Positions 34,494 through 47,078 of a stretch of 64,000 nt of DNA are shown here, piece by piece. This DNA comes from Norana najaformis. Taxonomy: Eukaryota > Annelida > Clitellata > Crassiclitellata > Hormogastridae. The position numbers and the translations under genes were made by a program. The DNA is taken from assembly GCA_964023275.1 (NCBI GenBank), contig OZ029914.1, positions 16,142,049 through 16,206,048 of the forward strand. The letters run 5' to 3'. The notes under the pieces are model-generated. The model did no database searches. It saw nothing but the letters and a program-made list of their open reading frames with translations, and had not been told where the DNA came from. How positions within the stretch are numbered: position 1 is the first letter of the stretch; every line of letters begins with the position of its first letter.

Positions 34494-35375
34494 ACCCCCC
34501 TTGAATCAAACATTGTTTAAACTCTGTTCCTAACTCCAAATATAGCATTAATAATATGCAGTATTGTCATTCATGGTGCCCAAAGCCTCACAGGAAGCAA
34601 CATCAACACAATGCGTTTCTTTATTTTATGTTCTTCTATATTCAAACGATTTCTAGCGAAGCATTCACTGGGGAAAGACATAAACTCATTTTCTCTTGCA
34701 TGATACTCACAATAGTTTAGTCACTGGCGTGACTTCTAACGCCTACATAAAACTATTATATGAACAACTGTCTAAATTGCTATCGTGAACAACAAACAAC
34801 TCAAAAATCTTAAGTAGGTTGTCATCTAAGCACACTAAACGCACTGTCTCATTAATCGATTTGCTACCGATGTCATATAGTTCGGAAACAACTGAATCAG
34901 AAAAATAGCCCAGACATAAAATTAGCCCTACGTAAGACACCTTTTAACACGGCAGCATTCACGTGACACATGGAAGTTCGGACAGACTCGTTACCTCTAC
35001 GTAAGCACAAGCAAAATCACATGACATTCGTATGCTTACCATGCCAATCTAAAACTTGCTGACTCATCATTTCTGCATTGCCCCAAAGCAAAGTCACGCT
35101 CAAATAATCACATTCGTGACTGACATTAATTGTATAGATTTACATTATCACATTTGTGACTGACATTAATTTAAAAGATTATTTTTTGGAATATTCACAT
35201 AATTATACGAACGACGTTAGAAGACTACATGGAAACGATTTTTTTAACACCTGCCACAGCAACAGTGGCAAAATAATGCAACAGGAATACCCCTTATGCC
35301 TTATCTATCATATGAATAATTACCATCTAGGCCTACTTAGGATACATACACTTCAACATAAGGAACGGACCATCG
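34494..35375. mobile_element. 0.88-kb insertion of unknown type
   Basis: Between ATTTTCAAAA and TATTGACTGCGTAATCATTG, which are nearly adjacent in the other unit (about 19470-19500), lies 0.88 kb beginning CCCCCCTTGAATC. It contains two tandem ACATT(C/T)GTGACTGACATTAA blocks near 35112 and 35152. I found neither inverted termini nor coding homology, so the class is unknown. A deletion from the other unit is the alternative. Confidence 0.5.
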
Positions 35376-37130
35376 ACTGATATATTGACTGCGTAATCAT
35401 TGATTATGTAGTATTATTTAACAGCACGTAAGGATTGGCTGATTAATAATCTCACCATTTGTGTTCACGGCATTAACGGCCACTGGCACTTTCGCTGTTT
35501 GGATGAATTTAAGAAAAATTGTGAATTGTCGACTTAATATGCCAAGGCTAGGAAAGTGAAGTCGCTAACACTTCATACCCTTGGCTGTTGTTCAAGGCTA
35601 GTTTGATGTTCTTCTTCTATGAAACGTCCATTTGGGTTTCCGAACGGCCCTGAATTGTTGACACAAATATCACCCGACAACGATTGACTGCTCTGAAAAA
35701 AGATACACATAATTATCTGGTTAACTACTTAATCAGTGATGGAAGTGCGTAGGATTTACAACATTTATTTTTTGTATATTAATTTTACATCAAACAGTGT
35801 TTCTTTCTGTGAAAAGCTGTCGCTAAGATGGTGGAATAACCAATCGAAACGTTCAGCTGTCACGACATCCCTTAAAATAATTTATGCGTAAAAAGAATTA
35901 CTGCAGAACTTAATTAGCAACTCTAGTATGCATTCATTTATGTATGTATGTGTGTAAATATGCATACTTACATATTTACATGCATACATACACTTATCCA
36001 CACATACATACTCTTGGTACAAATTTTACTTGTATATTTACATTTTTATCCGACGTTAAGTCGTGTCTCAGTTTATGTTATTACCAGGCCCTCAGGCATA
36101 ACTTTCCATCCATAATTTTGTACAAGTACTCTCTCTTTTCAAACTATGGTAACAACGCCGTTCTAAGCTGCTGTTATTTTTAATTGTAGCCAACTAAAAA
36201 CAGCAACAATTCAGTATCAGACTGTTGCAACCAAATTAAAGTCTGAGGCAACGTGTTGGTGATTTCACAGACCTGGTCAATCGATCTCTCAAACAATTTT
36301 ACCAAAACATCGTCAGCAACTATGTCTTAGAACAAACATCAAACAAATTTGCATCCTGCGTCTGAACACTGTAGCCACATCTGTGCTTGTGTTACCTCGG
36401 TCCTTTACCGACTTTGACTGGGCTCCAATATCTATCTATTAACCGACATCAGGTCATTATCTATCAAAATTTGTTTACTATGGGGCAATTTATCGAATAA
36501 ACAGCGAAGGATGGTCCCACTGCATAATCTACTCTCAACACCAATTTCCATCAAAGATACTTCACGCGGGACCTCATTAATTCCCTTATTGAGTCTATTT
36601 TCACCTGTGTCACTGCACTCAGACGACCTTATTCGGCTAAATCTACACATACCAAACTTTGCAATGAACCAGAATCTCTCAGAAAAACAACATTACGATC
36701 TTTATCGCTTGGGGAAAACAGAAAACCCGTAGAGCAAAATGGCAAATAACGCTTAGCAGCCTTTAAAGCCGAGATGTCCGTTTTCTGGATTTCAACCACT
36801 CTAACTGAACTGTTTTGGACGTCGTTTGAAGGTTTTCTCGTTCATACTCTCGCTTCTTCCTCAATCGAACATAGGACGAAATAGAATGACCAATCTCTTT
36901 GCAATAGTCATAAGCGAGTTGAGACCTAAATTCTTGATGAAATTTCCAATTTTTCTAAAAACATGTTTATCTCAAATTTCGCCAAAAGCCAACAAATTCT
37001 TGCCTTTCCCAGCTGCTGGCTCCCCAAATGTCTCAGCTGAAAATATTTACATGTACCTGAATAAAGCGCCTGTTGCCTACAAGTTAAGCTGCCACACCTC
37101 TATTGCACGCAATCATATGCACCAGGGCTG
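35376..37130. other. Duplicated intergenic DNA, no gene recognised
   Basis: High-identity paralogue of 19480-21340, including the TGTATG/CATACA repeats near 35940-36010 and a 101-codon frame at 36826-37131 of no recognised homology. Confidence 0.5.
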
Positions 37131-37880
37131 AAAAAGCAGTGCTATTAATGCATGCCAAACTCTTTCTCGCATAAATCAACGGCAGTTTATCTTGAATGCT
37201 GTAGCTCGGGTGATCGGTGGTGTTGGTGTGTGTGTAGTTTTTCAAACGACATCGAGTCATAATGTAGGTGATTACCCTGATCGGGTGTGTGTGTGCAGTT
37301 TCTTTTTAACGACACTGAGTCATAACGTAGATGATTTGCCTCGCCCTCCTCCTTTACCCAGGCTTCGGACTGGCTCCGTTCGAGCACAGGAGTGGGGGAG
37401 TTTTGGCAGGTGATATTCATAGGTTTGGGCAGATATCCAGCATCATGCGGGAGAAACTGCACTGGTTACCACTATGAAGCGCATTGAGTTTAAATCTTAA
37501 TGCTAAAGCTTAGTTGTCTTGCAGCCTATGCAATCTTATATCAGGGAGTTATGTGACTTGGTCTCATCCATTCCTTGCCGTGGTACCCTTCATTCCGCTG
37601 TTAGGGTGACTGATATGGCACCGTGGCAGTTCAGGCCCACCGCACTTATGCTTCGCTATTGTTGGTCCAAATTTGTGAAATTAATCTGTTTCCTAGCACC
37701 CTAAGCCATGACCTCCTTGACATTTCTTTACCTCTATTCCGTAGGCGCTTGAAAAACATTTTGTTCGATCGTGGTTTTGTATTGTCAGCTCGGGAGAGCC
37801 TCTGATGAGTCTCTGTTGAAGAGGCCCTATATATATGTATATATATATATATATATCTGTGATTACAATTACAATTGCAT
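37131..37880 (+). mobile_element. L2/CR1-like reverse transcriptase 3'-end remnant, second unit
   Basis: Paralogue of 21331-22200, ending [20 protein letters not shown] and a short TA/GTATA run (37828-37856) before the ATTACAATTACAA tail. It carries an extra 60-bp tandem copy of the ACGACA(T/C)(C/T)GAGTCATAA block near 37250-37330. Confidence 0.7.
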
Positions 37881-38840
37881 TAAAATACAAAGTGGTTCGA
37901 ACTCTTGTGCCTCATGGAAAACTGTCCAAATTATTCAGTTTGACTGCGTTTTCGTTTGTACTTAACTCTATACATTTTGTTTTACTAATTCCCACGATCA
38001 GCGAACTTTCAAAAAAGGAAACTTATGAAAATACACCTCCTATAAATGCCATCCCCGTTCTTTGGAATTGCGATAACTTGGTCTAGTTAGTCACAAAAGT
38101 TTTCTCATTACTGTCACGCTTCTCTAAACTGTTTACAGGCTTGCATTCAATACACGGCCGTTTTGACTTTGATTCTGACTCAACAGTAGGTTTCATTGCT
38201 TTATCAGCCCGGCCACTGGGCTCACAGGGGGTTCGCATTATTCTATTGTTGGTAAATGACGGTCGGCTATGAGTCGATTGCGGAAGCATAAATTGAAGAC
38301 ATTGTTTTCATGTACCAACTTTATGACAAACTTGTTTTGTCATAAGTGAAGTTCGCCGACTCTGACGTTGAGACCTGGATTTAAGCTGAATCGTGCAGAG
38401 GTACAATAACCCTAGGGACCAATGAGTGAAGAGGTGCTGGCCAGATGGAATAAGCGTATACAGCATTCGAGTTTATGGGTGGGTGATACTCATGTTTGAG
38501 CTATTTAGGTGGTTGTAAAACTCATTGCATTACATGCCGTACATATCTTAAAAATTGACTGCATCGGTGAATCATGCGTTTTGGAAAAACAGATCCAATC
38601 GTTACGCTGTGATGATTTTCAACAGCCACTTCGCCTACTCAGTTTCACGACCGTAAGTTATTTACATTATTCAAATGACTCTTTCTGAAGTGCGTATATT
38701 TCCACACGTGACTTGAACTGAAATACCCTGGATTTTCCACTTCCTCTTTATGCTAAGATTTAAAGCCTCGGAACTCCAACGACCCAGACTTCATTGCCTG
38801 ACGGACGCCGAGAATTCAAACGTCTTCTTTGCCCAGAAAA
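37881..38840 (+). promoter_or_regulatory. Upstream region of lysozyme gene 3
   Basis: Paralogue of the regions before genes 1 and 2. The last 90 bp carries the same TTTAAAG, AACTCCAACGACCCAGAC and CGCCGAGAATTCAAACG strings. It shows the empty site of the CACTGG element around 38097-38118. Confidence 0.45.
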
Positions 38841-41800
38841 ATGACTTCATTCAAAGTGTTAGCCTGTATTTTGATTCTGTGGGGCTTCGTTGGTAAGCAA
38901 CATAATTTCATTATAACATTTGGTTTAGCGATCAGCCGAGCTCATACTTCGAATATTTGTCTAAATCTAAGACCAGTCAAATATTCAGTATTAATTTAAT
39001 CTTTTGTATTTATCTCTCCTGCTCTCCATGTCTTGTTCTGTCATATAATGTAGTTCATGGTAGATAATGTCTAGTAGGTAGCATTTTAAATGATATTAGA
39101 AAGTTGCAGTAGCCACTAGAGATCTTTTACTCCTATAACCGATGTAAGATGGCAGTACATTGTTTTATTGGCAGGCAATAGTCACGACAGAGTAAGTATG
39201 GCTTGGTTAGCAGGGAACAAACTGAAAAAATATTGATCAATTTTTCACAAAGAGAAACTGAAATGTTTAAAGTGCGCTTGGTACTAGAGAAAGTCATTCT
39301 GAACGTGATACTTGTATATGAGCATTTGTATAGAGCCCTTTAGGAACCTCGCATAGCCGATGAAACACTAATATCTAACAGATCTGAAGCAATGCGTCTT
39401 AAGACAAAGCAAAGATGTTTCTTGAGCTCTGTGTGACCGTAAGGTTCTAATTTCGAGTGGAAGACTGTATGATGAGGACGGTCAGTGCACAAAAGAGAAT
39501 GGTGTCCGAATCGTTCTACCAGAGCCCAGAACCAACAGGTCCCTCCGTACACTCGGAGCGCAGTGTTTATCGACTCGGCTGGTTGCGCACAGCAACACAG
39601 CTGCTCCTTTATGTATTTTAAATATTGACTGAACATCAATGTTCGACCAAAAAGGAGGATCTTAAATGTAATTTTGTGATTGACTACCGACGAAAGTTAA
39701 GGTGGAACAAGTTACTAACCCACGGGACTGGAGATCAAATAGCTAACGGGATAAAATGCCTTTCGATTAAAATGCTAAAATATCTAAACCAAAACTACAC
39801 ATTTTAATTATCTTAGTAAGGCATAAATATTCGTTTAACCTTAGTAAGGCATAAATATTCCTTTATACTGGTATCGATAATGTCCATATTAGGTAAAGAC
39901 ATGCACGGCAACTATTCGGTGGCGGCTGCAGGATTGCTTGCGTGGGGACACAGTATTTCCTACCAAAATTAAAATGCTGCGCTCTACTGCGCCAAAGCTG
40001 CTTAAAGTTTATCTACAATTACGGGCGACTTAAATGAATACTTCGGATAATGTTTAGAAAAATCCGAGGTTCTTCTTTCAGGGCTCGATCTAAAGTAGCA
40101 TGACTCTTTCAAAAGTCATGATATCGGTTGACATCGTGTATTAAGGATCTTAATTATATATAAACTCATTAAAACCCGGTGCAATTCTTTCTCTCTAAAA
40201 ATAACTCTTCTTCTAAGTCATATTTATCTGATCACACAGTCATTTCCTCCCTTCAAAAGCCGATCTTCACTTAGTCTTTGATAGGTTACCACCCTTGGAA
40301 ATGCTCAAAGTTTTAATCTTCAGAGCTGACATTCGTGCCTCTCCTCTATGGTCATGCACGGCACAGACAGGATTTCTCGGTTCCAGACGGCGTAGAAGTG
40401 GACTCTCCACGTTACAACTAAACACCGTCCAAAACACATCAAATCCTTGGAGAATCAATAATAAACTCCGAAACGCAGGTTCTGTCACAGCAAATGCCCA
40501 GCATACAAGAGTTATCCAGCAAATATTAGCTCCGTATGTATCTCGGCAGTCAACATGACTGAGCACATGATTTGTTGAGTTCATTTTGGCGCTTATTGCC
40601 AATTAAAAACGCAATGCATAAATAAGAATTTAACGGACGTATAAATTAAAAGTGTCTTCCATTCCCAATAGAAGCAATTGATTTCGTTTTTCTCCTATTT
40701 ACAGCCTATGCAGCCGCAGGTATCTCGGAGAACTGTCTAAGTTGTATCCGTCAGGTATGCTACTAAAACATCTAGATCATAAGAGATAACCTTTCTAAAG
40801 TTTGATAGATAATTTACCTACAACCTCTCTCGTCGTTCACCCACCATCATGTGCCTCAAGTCCCTCTATCTAGTACTCCTCAGGCTTTCAGTTCAAAACC
40901 AAAATCCCACCTTCTATAGAAATCTGGCCCTGACCCATTTAATCATCTCTCTCTCTCTCTCTCTTTCTATCACTATCTCTGTCTCTCTCGGGTCTTCGGA
41001 ATTTATTCCTCGCATGGTATCCATGGGCAACTCCTTTGAATTGACGCAGCGTTTGTTGTTAATAAGATTGTGCCATGCGCATACCTATTAGGTAGCGCTT
41101 TAGAAATTCTCAAGACTACTAATACGAGAGTCGCCCAAATATAGCATTATGTTGTACAGATCGTAACATCAATGGTTAGTTTCTTAATCTAATCTAATCT
41201 AAAGACTTTCATAGAGACGATATCATAATGCCTAAGGGAACATTACATATCGGTTAAATGCAAATTAATATCAGCTGATAGTTTTCAGTTAATAGATGAT
41301 GATGATGATGATGATGAGTTCTCTGCCCGAAGGCAGGTGTCCATTAGCTCTATGCCATCCGAGAATGAGATGAGTGAGGTGATTTTTTGCCTTCCTCACA
41401 GACAATTGTGGGTGAGCAACTTGTCCAAGATCGCTACGCAGTGGCTTGAGGTAGATTCGAACCCGCCAACCTTCGGCACAGACCGTACCACTATACTACC
41501 GCGACCCACGAAACCTTAATAGATACTGCTTTAAATGTTCTTAGAAGTGGCGTTACTATAATAAGTGGGTGAGAGCATAAGGCAGCGAGTTTCACACAGC
41601 GTGTCCTTTCACCAAAGTTTAAAATTTCTCTGTTAGTTTGGGCAATTTTTCGTTTTCAGATGGCATTTGGCACTATTCTGCGCTACTAACGTCTAAAAAC
41701 TGGTTAGATAATTTACTGCAAACTGGTCCCATCTTCGATAAATTATCTGAAAATTGTAGATTTTAAAAACTGTCACATTTTGCAGATATAATCTCCACAA

Positions 41801-42702
41801 ACGTGAAAAGAATACACACTTTTAAATTTAGGCTTCATCATTTTTGCCCCAAATGTTTTCTCAGCTGAATTTACCTCTTGCTGATCAGTATTCCCTATCA
41901 TTGATTTTGTAAAAAGTATACAATTTCCACATATCCAAAAGAGTTAGGCGGACGAACCGTATAATGAACACGCAATTTCACCAACAGTTTATATTTGCAG
42001 GTGGAAGGAGGTAAAGTCGGACAATGCAACCAGGACGCAGGGTCACTGAGCTGTGGACCATTTCAAATTAAGAACCCATACTGGATTGACTGTAAAAAAC
42101 CGGGTGGAGGTAAGAAATGGTGAATCTGGTAGAGATAAGGTAGCGTTAATATGGCAAGTAGAGATCCTGGGTTAAGTAATCTTCAGTCACTATTATAAAA
42201 GCCAAGCCATCCCCGTGGAGCGATTCGCTAAGGTTTCAGAAATCTGCTAAACATATTATTTCAGACAGGCATTTCCAAATACAGACTGAGACGCCTAAAG
42301 ATCCAGGGTCGGCAAGAAACTGCCAGCAAACAAAATATGTTCAATCAGGTACACCACTGTACAGGATAGGATATTCGCTTTTGACTACCTGTGAATTACT
42401 AACTGATGCCTGAATGATAAAGTTTTATTTACTATTTGATTTTTACTATTCTGAGGTTAATTTACTATTTAATTTACTATTCTGAAGATTGGCAGACGTG
42501 TACAAAGCAGATACCATGTTCAAAAATCTGCGTAAGAGCCTACATGCAACGTTACGGGAAGTATTGCACCGGTGATCGAACTCCAACTTGCCAAGACTAT
42601 GCGAGGATCCATAACGGAGGACCAAAAGGTTGCCAGAAATCCTACACGGTCGGCTACTGGAAGAAAGTTCAGCGTTGTTGTGCCTCGAAAGGCGGCTGTT
42701 GA
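38841..42702 (+). CDS. i-type lysozyme gene 3 (four exons, 141 aa)
   Basis: Exons are 38841-38892, 40705-40754, 42001-42109 and 42488-42702. It is a near twin of gene 2, with intron 1 the same length (1812 bp) in both. It shares the R33 and G38 substitutions of otherwise conserved cysteines (CLSCIRQ, VEGG), E36 and D46, and a 6-nt-shorter exon 3. Differences include Phe for Cys at residue 4 in the signal peptide, KKPGG for GKPGG after WIDC, and a C-terminal end one residue shorter (SKGGC). The frame is intact. The catalytic pair is kept, so muramidase activity is plausible but depends on tolerance of the lost cysteine pair. Confidence 0.9.
41296..41513 (-). mobile_element. tRNA-derived SINE in gene 3 intron 2
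   Basis: Orthologue of 25537-25754, with the same length, B box and (ATC)n tail. The right target duplication CCTTAATAG is intact, while the left is reduced to TTAATAG by a deletion next to it. Confidence 0.85.
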
Positions 42703-44206
42703 GCTAAGAAAGGAATTTCATCGAAGAAATGGTCTTAAACCTGGACATGGAAAATCTTAGGAGCTCAGACGATGCTTTGCTTTTGCTCATATAAACTTTG
42801 ATAGATTTGCTTTCGCTTCATGTAGCATATTTATTCATCTAGGGCTTCATTCCAAAGTAGCGAATTCAATAGAACCAAACCAATCAATATATTGATTACC
42901 TACAGTATCGTATGTCAGCTTTATTTTTTGTATTGAGATTTAATTGTAGTGTACTCACTCAATTTACATATAGTAGCAACGCCTGATGGTCACGTTCAAT
43001 GTGACTGAATTAGTAATGGTAACAACGTAACAAGACGAATCCGATTCACTACAGTTTCGTTTGTACTTAACTCGATAGATTTTGTGTCACTAATTGCCAC
43101 AATCACCAAACTTGCTAAAATTCACATGGTATATATTCGCATGCCTTACTTTGTCATTTGAGTTGATTCTTCCTCTATAGTTATGTGATGATTGGGTCTA
43201 TTTAGTAGCTTTCTCTTTCATGTCATGCTGCATTGAAATGTTTGCAGGCTTCCATCCAATACTCATCCAATTGACTTCGACTCTGATTCTAGAGTCAAAT
43301 AATTTTCAAGTTAGCTTAGCTGTTGAATTAAACATAAAAGCAAACATCACGGAGATTGTCAATAAATTAGCAAAAGTTATCGAGTTTTACTTTATATTTA
43401 TGCTAAGAATTCTAAAACCCCATAAACTCTCAAAATAAGTGCAACATTTTACACATCACAAGAGCTCCGGATAATTTAAATTTTCAATTTTTTTATTTAT
43501 TTCTTTTAATTTGTAAAATTCGAAGTCAATTTATCTAACACCGACAGTTTAGAAAATATAAAGTCATGGAAGTTCACATCTACAGGCGTGAAAGAAAGAA
43601 TTCAGAAAGAACCACATAGGCCTTAATATGCAGAGACACCCATGCACCGCCGTGTTGCTCATATTTTTTAATTACGCTTGTGATTATATTGTAATGTACT
43701 TAATTCACCCAAGCACCGCAATATTGCTCATATTTTTAAATGACTCTTGTGATTATATTATAATGTACTTTATTCACTCAGTTTGCCTGCAATTTTAAGG
43801 TATGACTGTGACTGCAATAATATTGGTAGCCAATCTAGCAATAGCCGAGAATGTCTTATGCTGCAGATGCTAAAGCAACGTGATCCTGAATGATCAGCGT
43901 TTAATCATTAAGCCTCCATAAATATTGTCGGTTCTCCTTACTTCATTCTCATCTCAAACAAATCGTTTCATCTCAGTCTTCTTTTCTCGGGTCTTCTATT
44001 TCTTTGTATCACTATCTCTTTTCATACCTGTGTCTGTTCGCCCGCCCGCTTGTATTTCTGCATGCCTGTCTGTCTGTGTGTCTGCCTGTCTGTCTGTCTG
44101 TCTGCATTGTTGTCTGTCTGTACACCTAGTGATGATGTCTGATAAACCTGGATAATACAGTGGAAAGAAAATAAATTTGTCCAGATAGATGGGTCGCTTC
44201 ATTTTA
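42703..44206. other. 3' flank of lysozyme gene 3, no gene
   Basis: The first about 450 bp resembles the 3' UTR region of gene 4 (53711-54350). Part of the repeated retroposon flank follows (43040-43260), then AT-rich DNA, and a second 3'-UTR-like segment with a (CTGT)n tract at 44055-44110 and GATGATGTCTGATAAACC. A tandem pair of about 75 bp (GCTCATATTTTT...TTGTGATTATATTGTAATG) lies at 43660-43770. Confidence 0.45.
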
Positions 44207-44940
44207 TTGTAATTGTAATTGTAATTTGAGATTTATAAAGCGCTTCTAAGGGGATAAACTCAACAGAGATGCTTCCGACCGGAAAAAGAAAAATCACTGT
44301 TGAACAGTACAATCTTCAGGCGCCTGTGGAACACTGAGAGGGGAAGAGAAAGGAAATCAAGTCGCAATTCTCGAGGGAGACGATTCCAGCAAGTGGGACC
44401 AACGTAGCTTCTGGACTGGGCCGCAGGGTTTGCATGTGGGGTACAAACAGGAGATCTTGAGTGGCCGAGGAGACCAAAGCGCATAAGTGAATGAGGTAAA
44501 GGGGAGCAGAGCCAAAAACACAATTACGCATGAGGGAGAGGATCTTAAAGTGGACATGCTGCTGGACGGGGAGCCAGTGAAGAGTGTTACGAATATAAGA
44601 CGAGATGTGGCCAAATTTTGTAATGCTCCCTATGAGACAAGCAGTAGAGTTAAGCACAGACATTAGGCAGTGTTGGCTAGCGATAGGCCGGTAAAGATGG
44701 CGTTCCCAAAGTCAGCCCTGGTGCAAATGAGGGCATGAACCAGAGCGGAGATAGCGTGAAAGGAAAGAGTACGGCGAATGGAGCAGAGCTGACGACGATG
44801 GTAAAAACAAGAGCGAGAGACGCTGTTAACTTGAGCAGACAGGGTAAGCTCCTGATCCAGTACAACTCCGAGATCCTGGACCGTAGTAGAGAAGGAGATA
44901 TCCGGAAATATCTTGCGTAAGAAGGAGAGATCATTGCCAG
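44207..44940 (-). mobile_element. 5'-truncated L2/CR1-like RT fragment
   Basis: On the minus strand broken frames follow the element at 29652-31375: DLGVVLDQELTL-like, SRSCFYH, HALICTRADFGNAIF, then LHWLP-like and FHRRLKIVLFNSDFSFSGR. It ends in GCGCTTTATAAATCTC and a (CAATTA)n tail (44207-44230). At least two frameshifts separate the blocks. It splits a GGGTCGC/CAGCTATTC junction that is close to intact behind gene 1. Confidence 0.8.
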
Positions 44941-46210
44941 CTATTCTTCTACTTCTCGTATGGGAAAATTTGCATCGTCTTTAGATACACGCAGTTATGC
45001 ATGAAAACCAGTAAACTCCTTCTATTTAACGCAGATTTTCTTCATTCCATCGTAATCTACGCCCAACGATTTACTATTACACTTGACGATCGTACTTTTC
45101 TGTACAGTCACCATCTGCCTAGTTTCATGTCATCTAGTTAGTTTCTAAATAGCTGTAAGGCTCGCTATGTGAAGGCCTATCGCTACATACAATATTCATT
45201 ACATGTTCTACTTTGTTGATGCATTACCTCTTGAGCAAACGTAACTCATCGGATTTTTTATGGATGTGGAGTAGTGTGCACCTTGAGCAAACGTGATTTA
45301 TTAGAATCAAGGATGTTGACTATTATACCTCTTATGCAATCGTAATTCGTCTGAATCTTCAAGGACCAAGGAGGTCGACTAATTTGCCTCTTGAGCAATC
45401 TTAATTCATCCGAATTTTTATAAATATTGAGTAATATTTCAACTCCATGCAGACAGACTGCGAAGTAGATGTAGTCTGGAATATGTTTGGTACTGACAGG
45501 CGCTCAAGTCACGGCAGTTCTAAGCCAAAACAGTACTACTCTTCCACATTTACAAATAATGCAACATCGGCTCGTACGTCGCCCAGGTCAACCAACATCT
45601 TTTTAATCCGTTATTGATTTTGTATTATTTTCTTCTAGTTAAAAATCAAGTACAGAACACATACATATACACAAAAATGCATAACCGTTAATGCATGGTT
45701 TATGCATACACATTTCAATTTTTCTTATGATAAAAATATTGTATTTGATTAAGTAGTAACAGGGATGAAGGCATTAATTATTTTTATTATTTATTTGTAT
45801 ATTTATTATTTTTTCTCGTCAAAAACACCAGTTTCAAGCGTTCAGTGCAAAACACTTTTCCAGGTTTAGTCAACAGGATGCTTGAGTAAATTAATTTTGC
45901 GGATATTGGCTGTCCCAGCTTTGCAGCTAAGGGGCTTAGCAGCCCCGCAAGTCCGGCTAATTCTTCATAAACAAGCAATCCCCAATGCAAAGTCTTTCTT
46001 GTACAAGGAAATAAATATTGGGGCTAACCCCAAACAAGATAAGTCCCATTAATTAATCTCATGCCCACGTTGTTTGGAGAGTAATGCAAGCTTTAGGGTC
46101 GTTTCCCAAATGGTTGATGGAAGATTAGAATATCGGCATTTTTCGTATTTTTATTTGTTTATTTGAGCTGAGTATAACGTTGCTGCAAGTGTTGCAATCA
46201 ATGTACCCGA
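44941..46210. other. Non-coding DNA with imperfect repeats
   Basis: About four imperfect copies of a 55-60 bp unit around CCTCTTGAGCAAACGTAA lie at 45226-45440. The rest is AT-rich, with no recognised gene. Confidence 0.45.
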
Positions 46211-46383
46211 CTGTAAGTATACAAACTCTCCATTGCACTGTGTACAAACTCTCCATTGCATTGTGTACAAACTCTCCTTTGCATTGTGTATAAACTCTCC
46301 ATTGCCTTGTGCACAAGCTCTCCTTTACATTGTGTACAAGCTCTCCACTGCATTATGTATAAACCTTCCACTGCATTGTGTAA
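46211..46383. repeat. 23-bp minisatellite, about 7 copies
   Basis: Unit CATTGCATTGTGTACAAACT plus CTC, repeated from 46231 in exact 23-bp steps, with a partial copy before it. Confidence 0.9.
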
Positions 46384-47078
46384 TGTCAACAGAAAACATG
46401 TAGATGGATGTAGATGTGGATTTGCCAGCCGTCTTTGGAATTATAGACCCCCGTGTATGTCAGAGTCAAGCTCCAAAATCTCGATAGCAAATTGAAAACG
46501 TTGTTTTTCATTTACGAACCTTATGGCACACTTGTTTGTCATCAATTCATTTATCATTTTTATGGCACACTTGTTTATTATTTGTTTATTATTAATGCAA
46601 TTCATCAACCCTGAAGCTGAGGCCTGGATTTAACCTGAATCATGCAAAGGTATAAGCCCTTGGGACCAAAGAGCGAAGAGGTGAAGGTACAATATATTTC
46701 CCAAACAAATACAGCTTCGGAGTTTAAGACTGGGTGTTTTTATTTATGTTAGAGTTTTTCGGACTGACGAACAACTCACTGCACAACATGAATATAAATT
46801 CAATATAAATTGATTGGCGTGAAGCATGCACTTTCCAACGACAGATCCAATCGTTAAACGCTTTAATGATTATCAACAGCCTCTTCGCCTACTCAGTTTT
46901 ATGACCATAGGCTATTTATTTTTCTTAAGTGTGTATAGATTCACTACTGACATGAGCTAAAATAGATAGACTGGATTTCATCCTGTACGTGCTAAGATTT
47001 AAGTCTCGGAACTCCAACGACCCAGACTTCATTGCCCGACGGACGCCGAGAATTCACACGTCTTTTGTGCACAGAACA
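46384..47078 (+). promoter_or_regulatory. Upstream region of lysozyme gene 4
   Basis: Diverged copy of the common upstream region. The last 80 bp (GGAACTCCAACGACCCAGAC, GACGCCGAGAATTCACACG) is nearly identical to the other genes, while sequence beyond about 250 bp is more diverged. This makes the proximal block the best candidate for a constrained promoter. Confidence 0.5.

Noticed and set aside
38190-38240. Further CACTGG transposon ends (CCGGCCACTGGGCTC and CCAGTGG strings near 14890 and 28808)
   Set aside because: The match is limited to six or seven bases, with no partner end, no inner repeat similarity and no target duplication.
44055-44110. CRISPR-like or regulatory repeat array
   Set aside because: It is a plain (CTGT)n microsatellite in a 3' UTR-like region, with no spacers.
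46256-46495. Cys-rich open frame of repeated MHCVQ-like units, and antisense frames
   Set aside because: A translation artefact of the 23-bp minisatellite.
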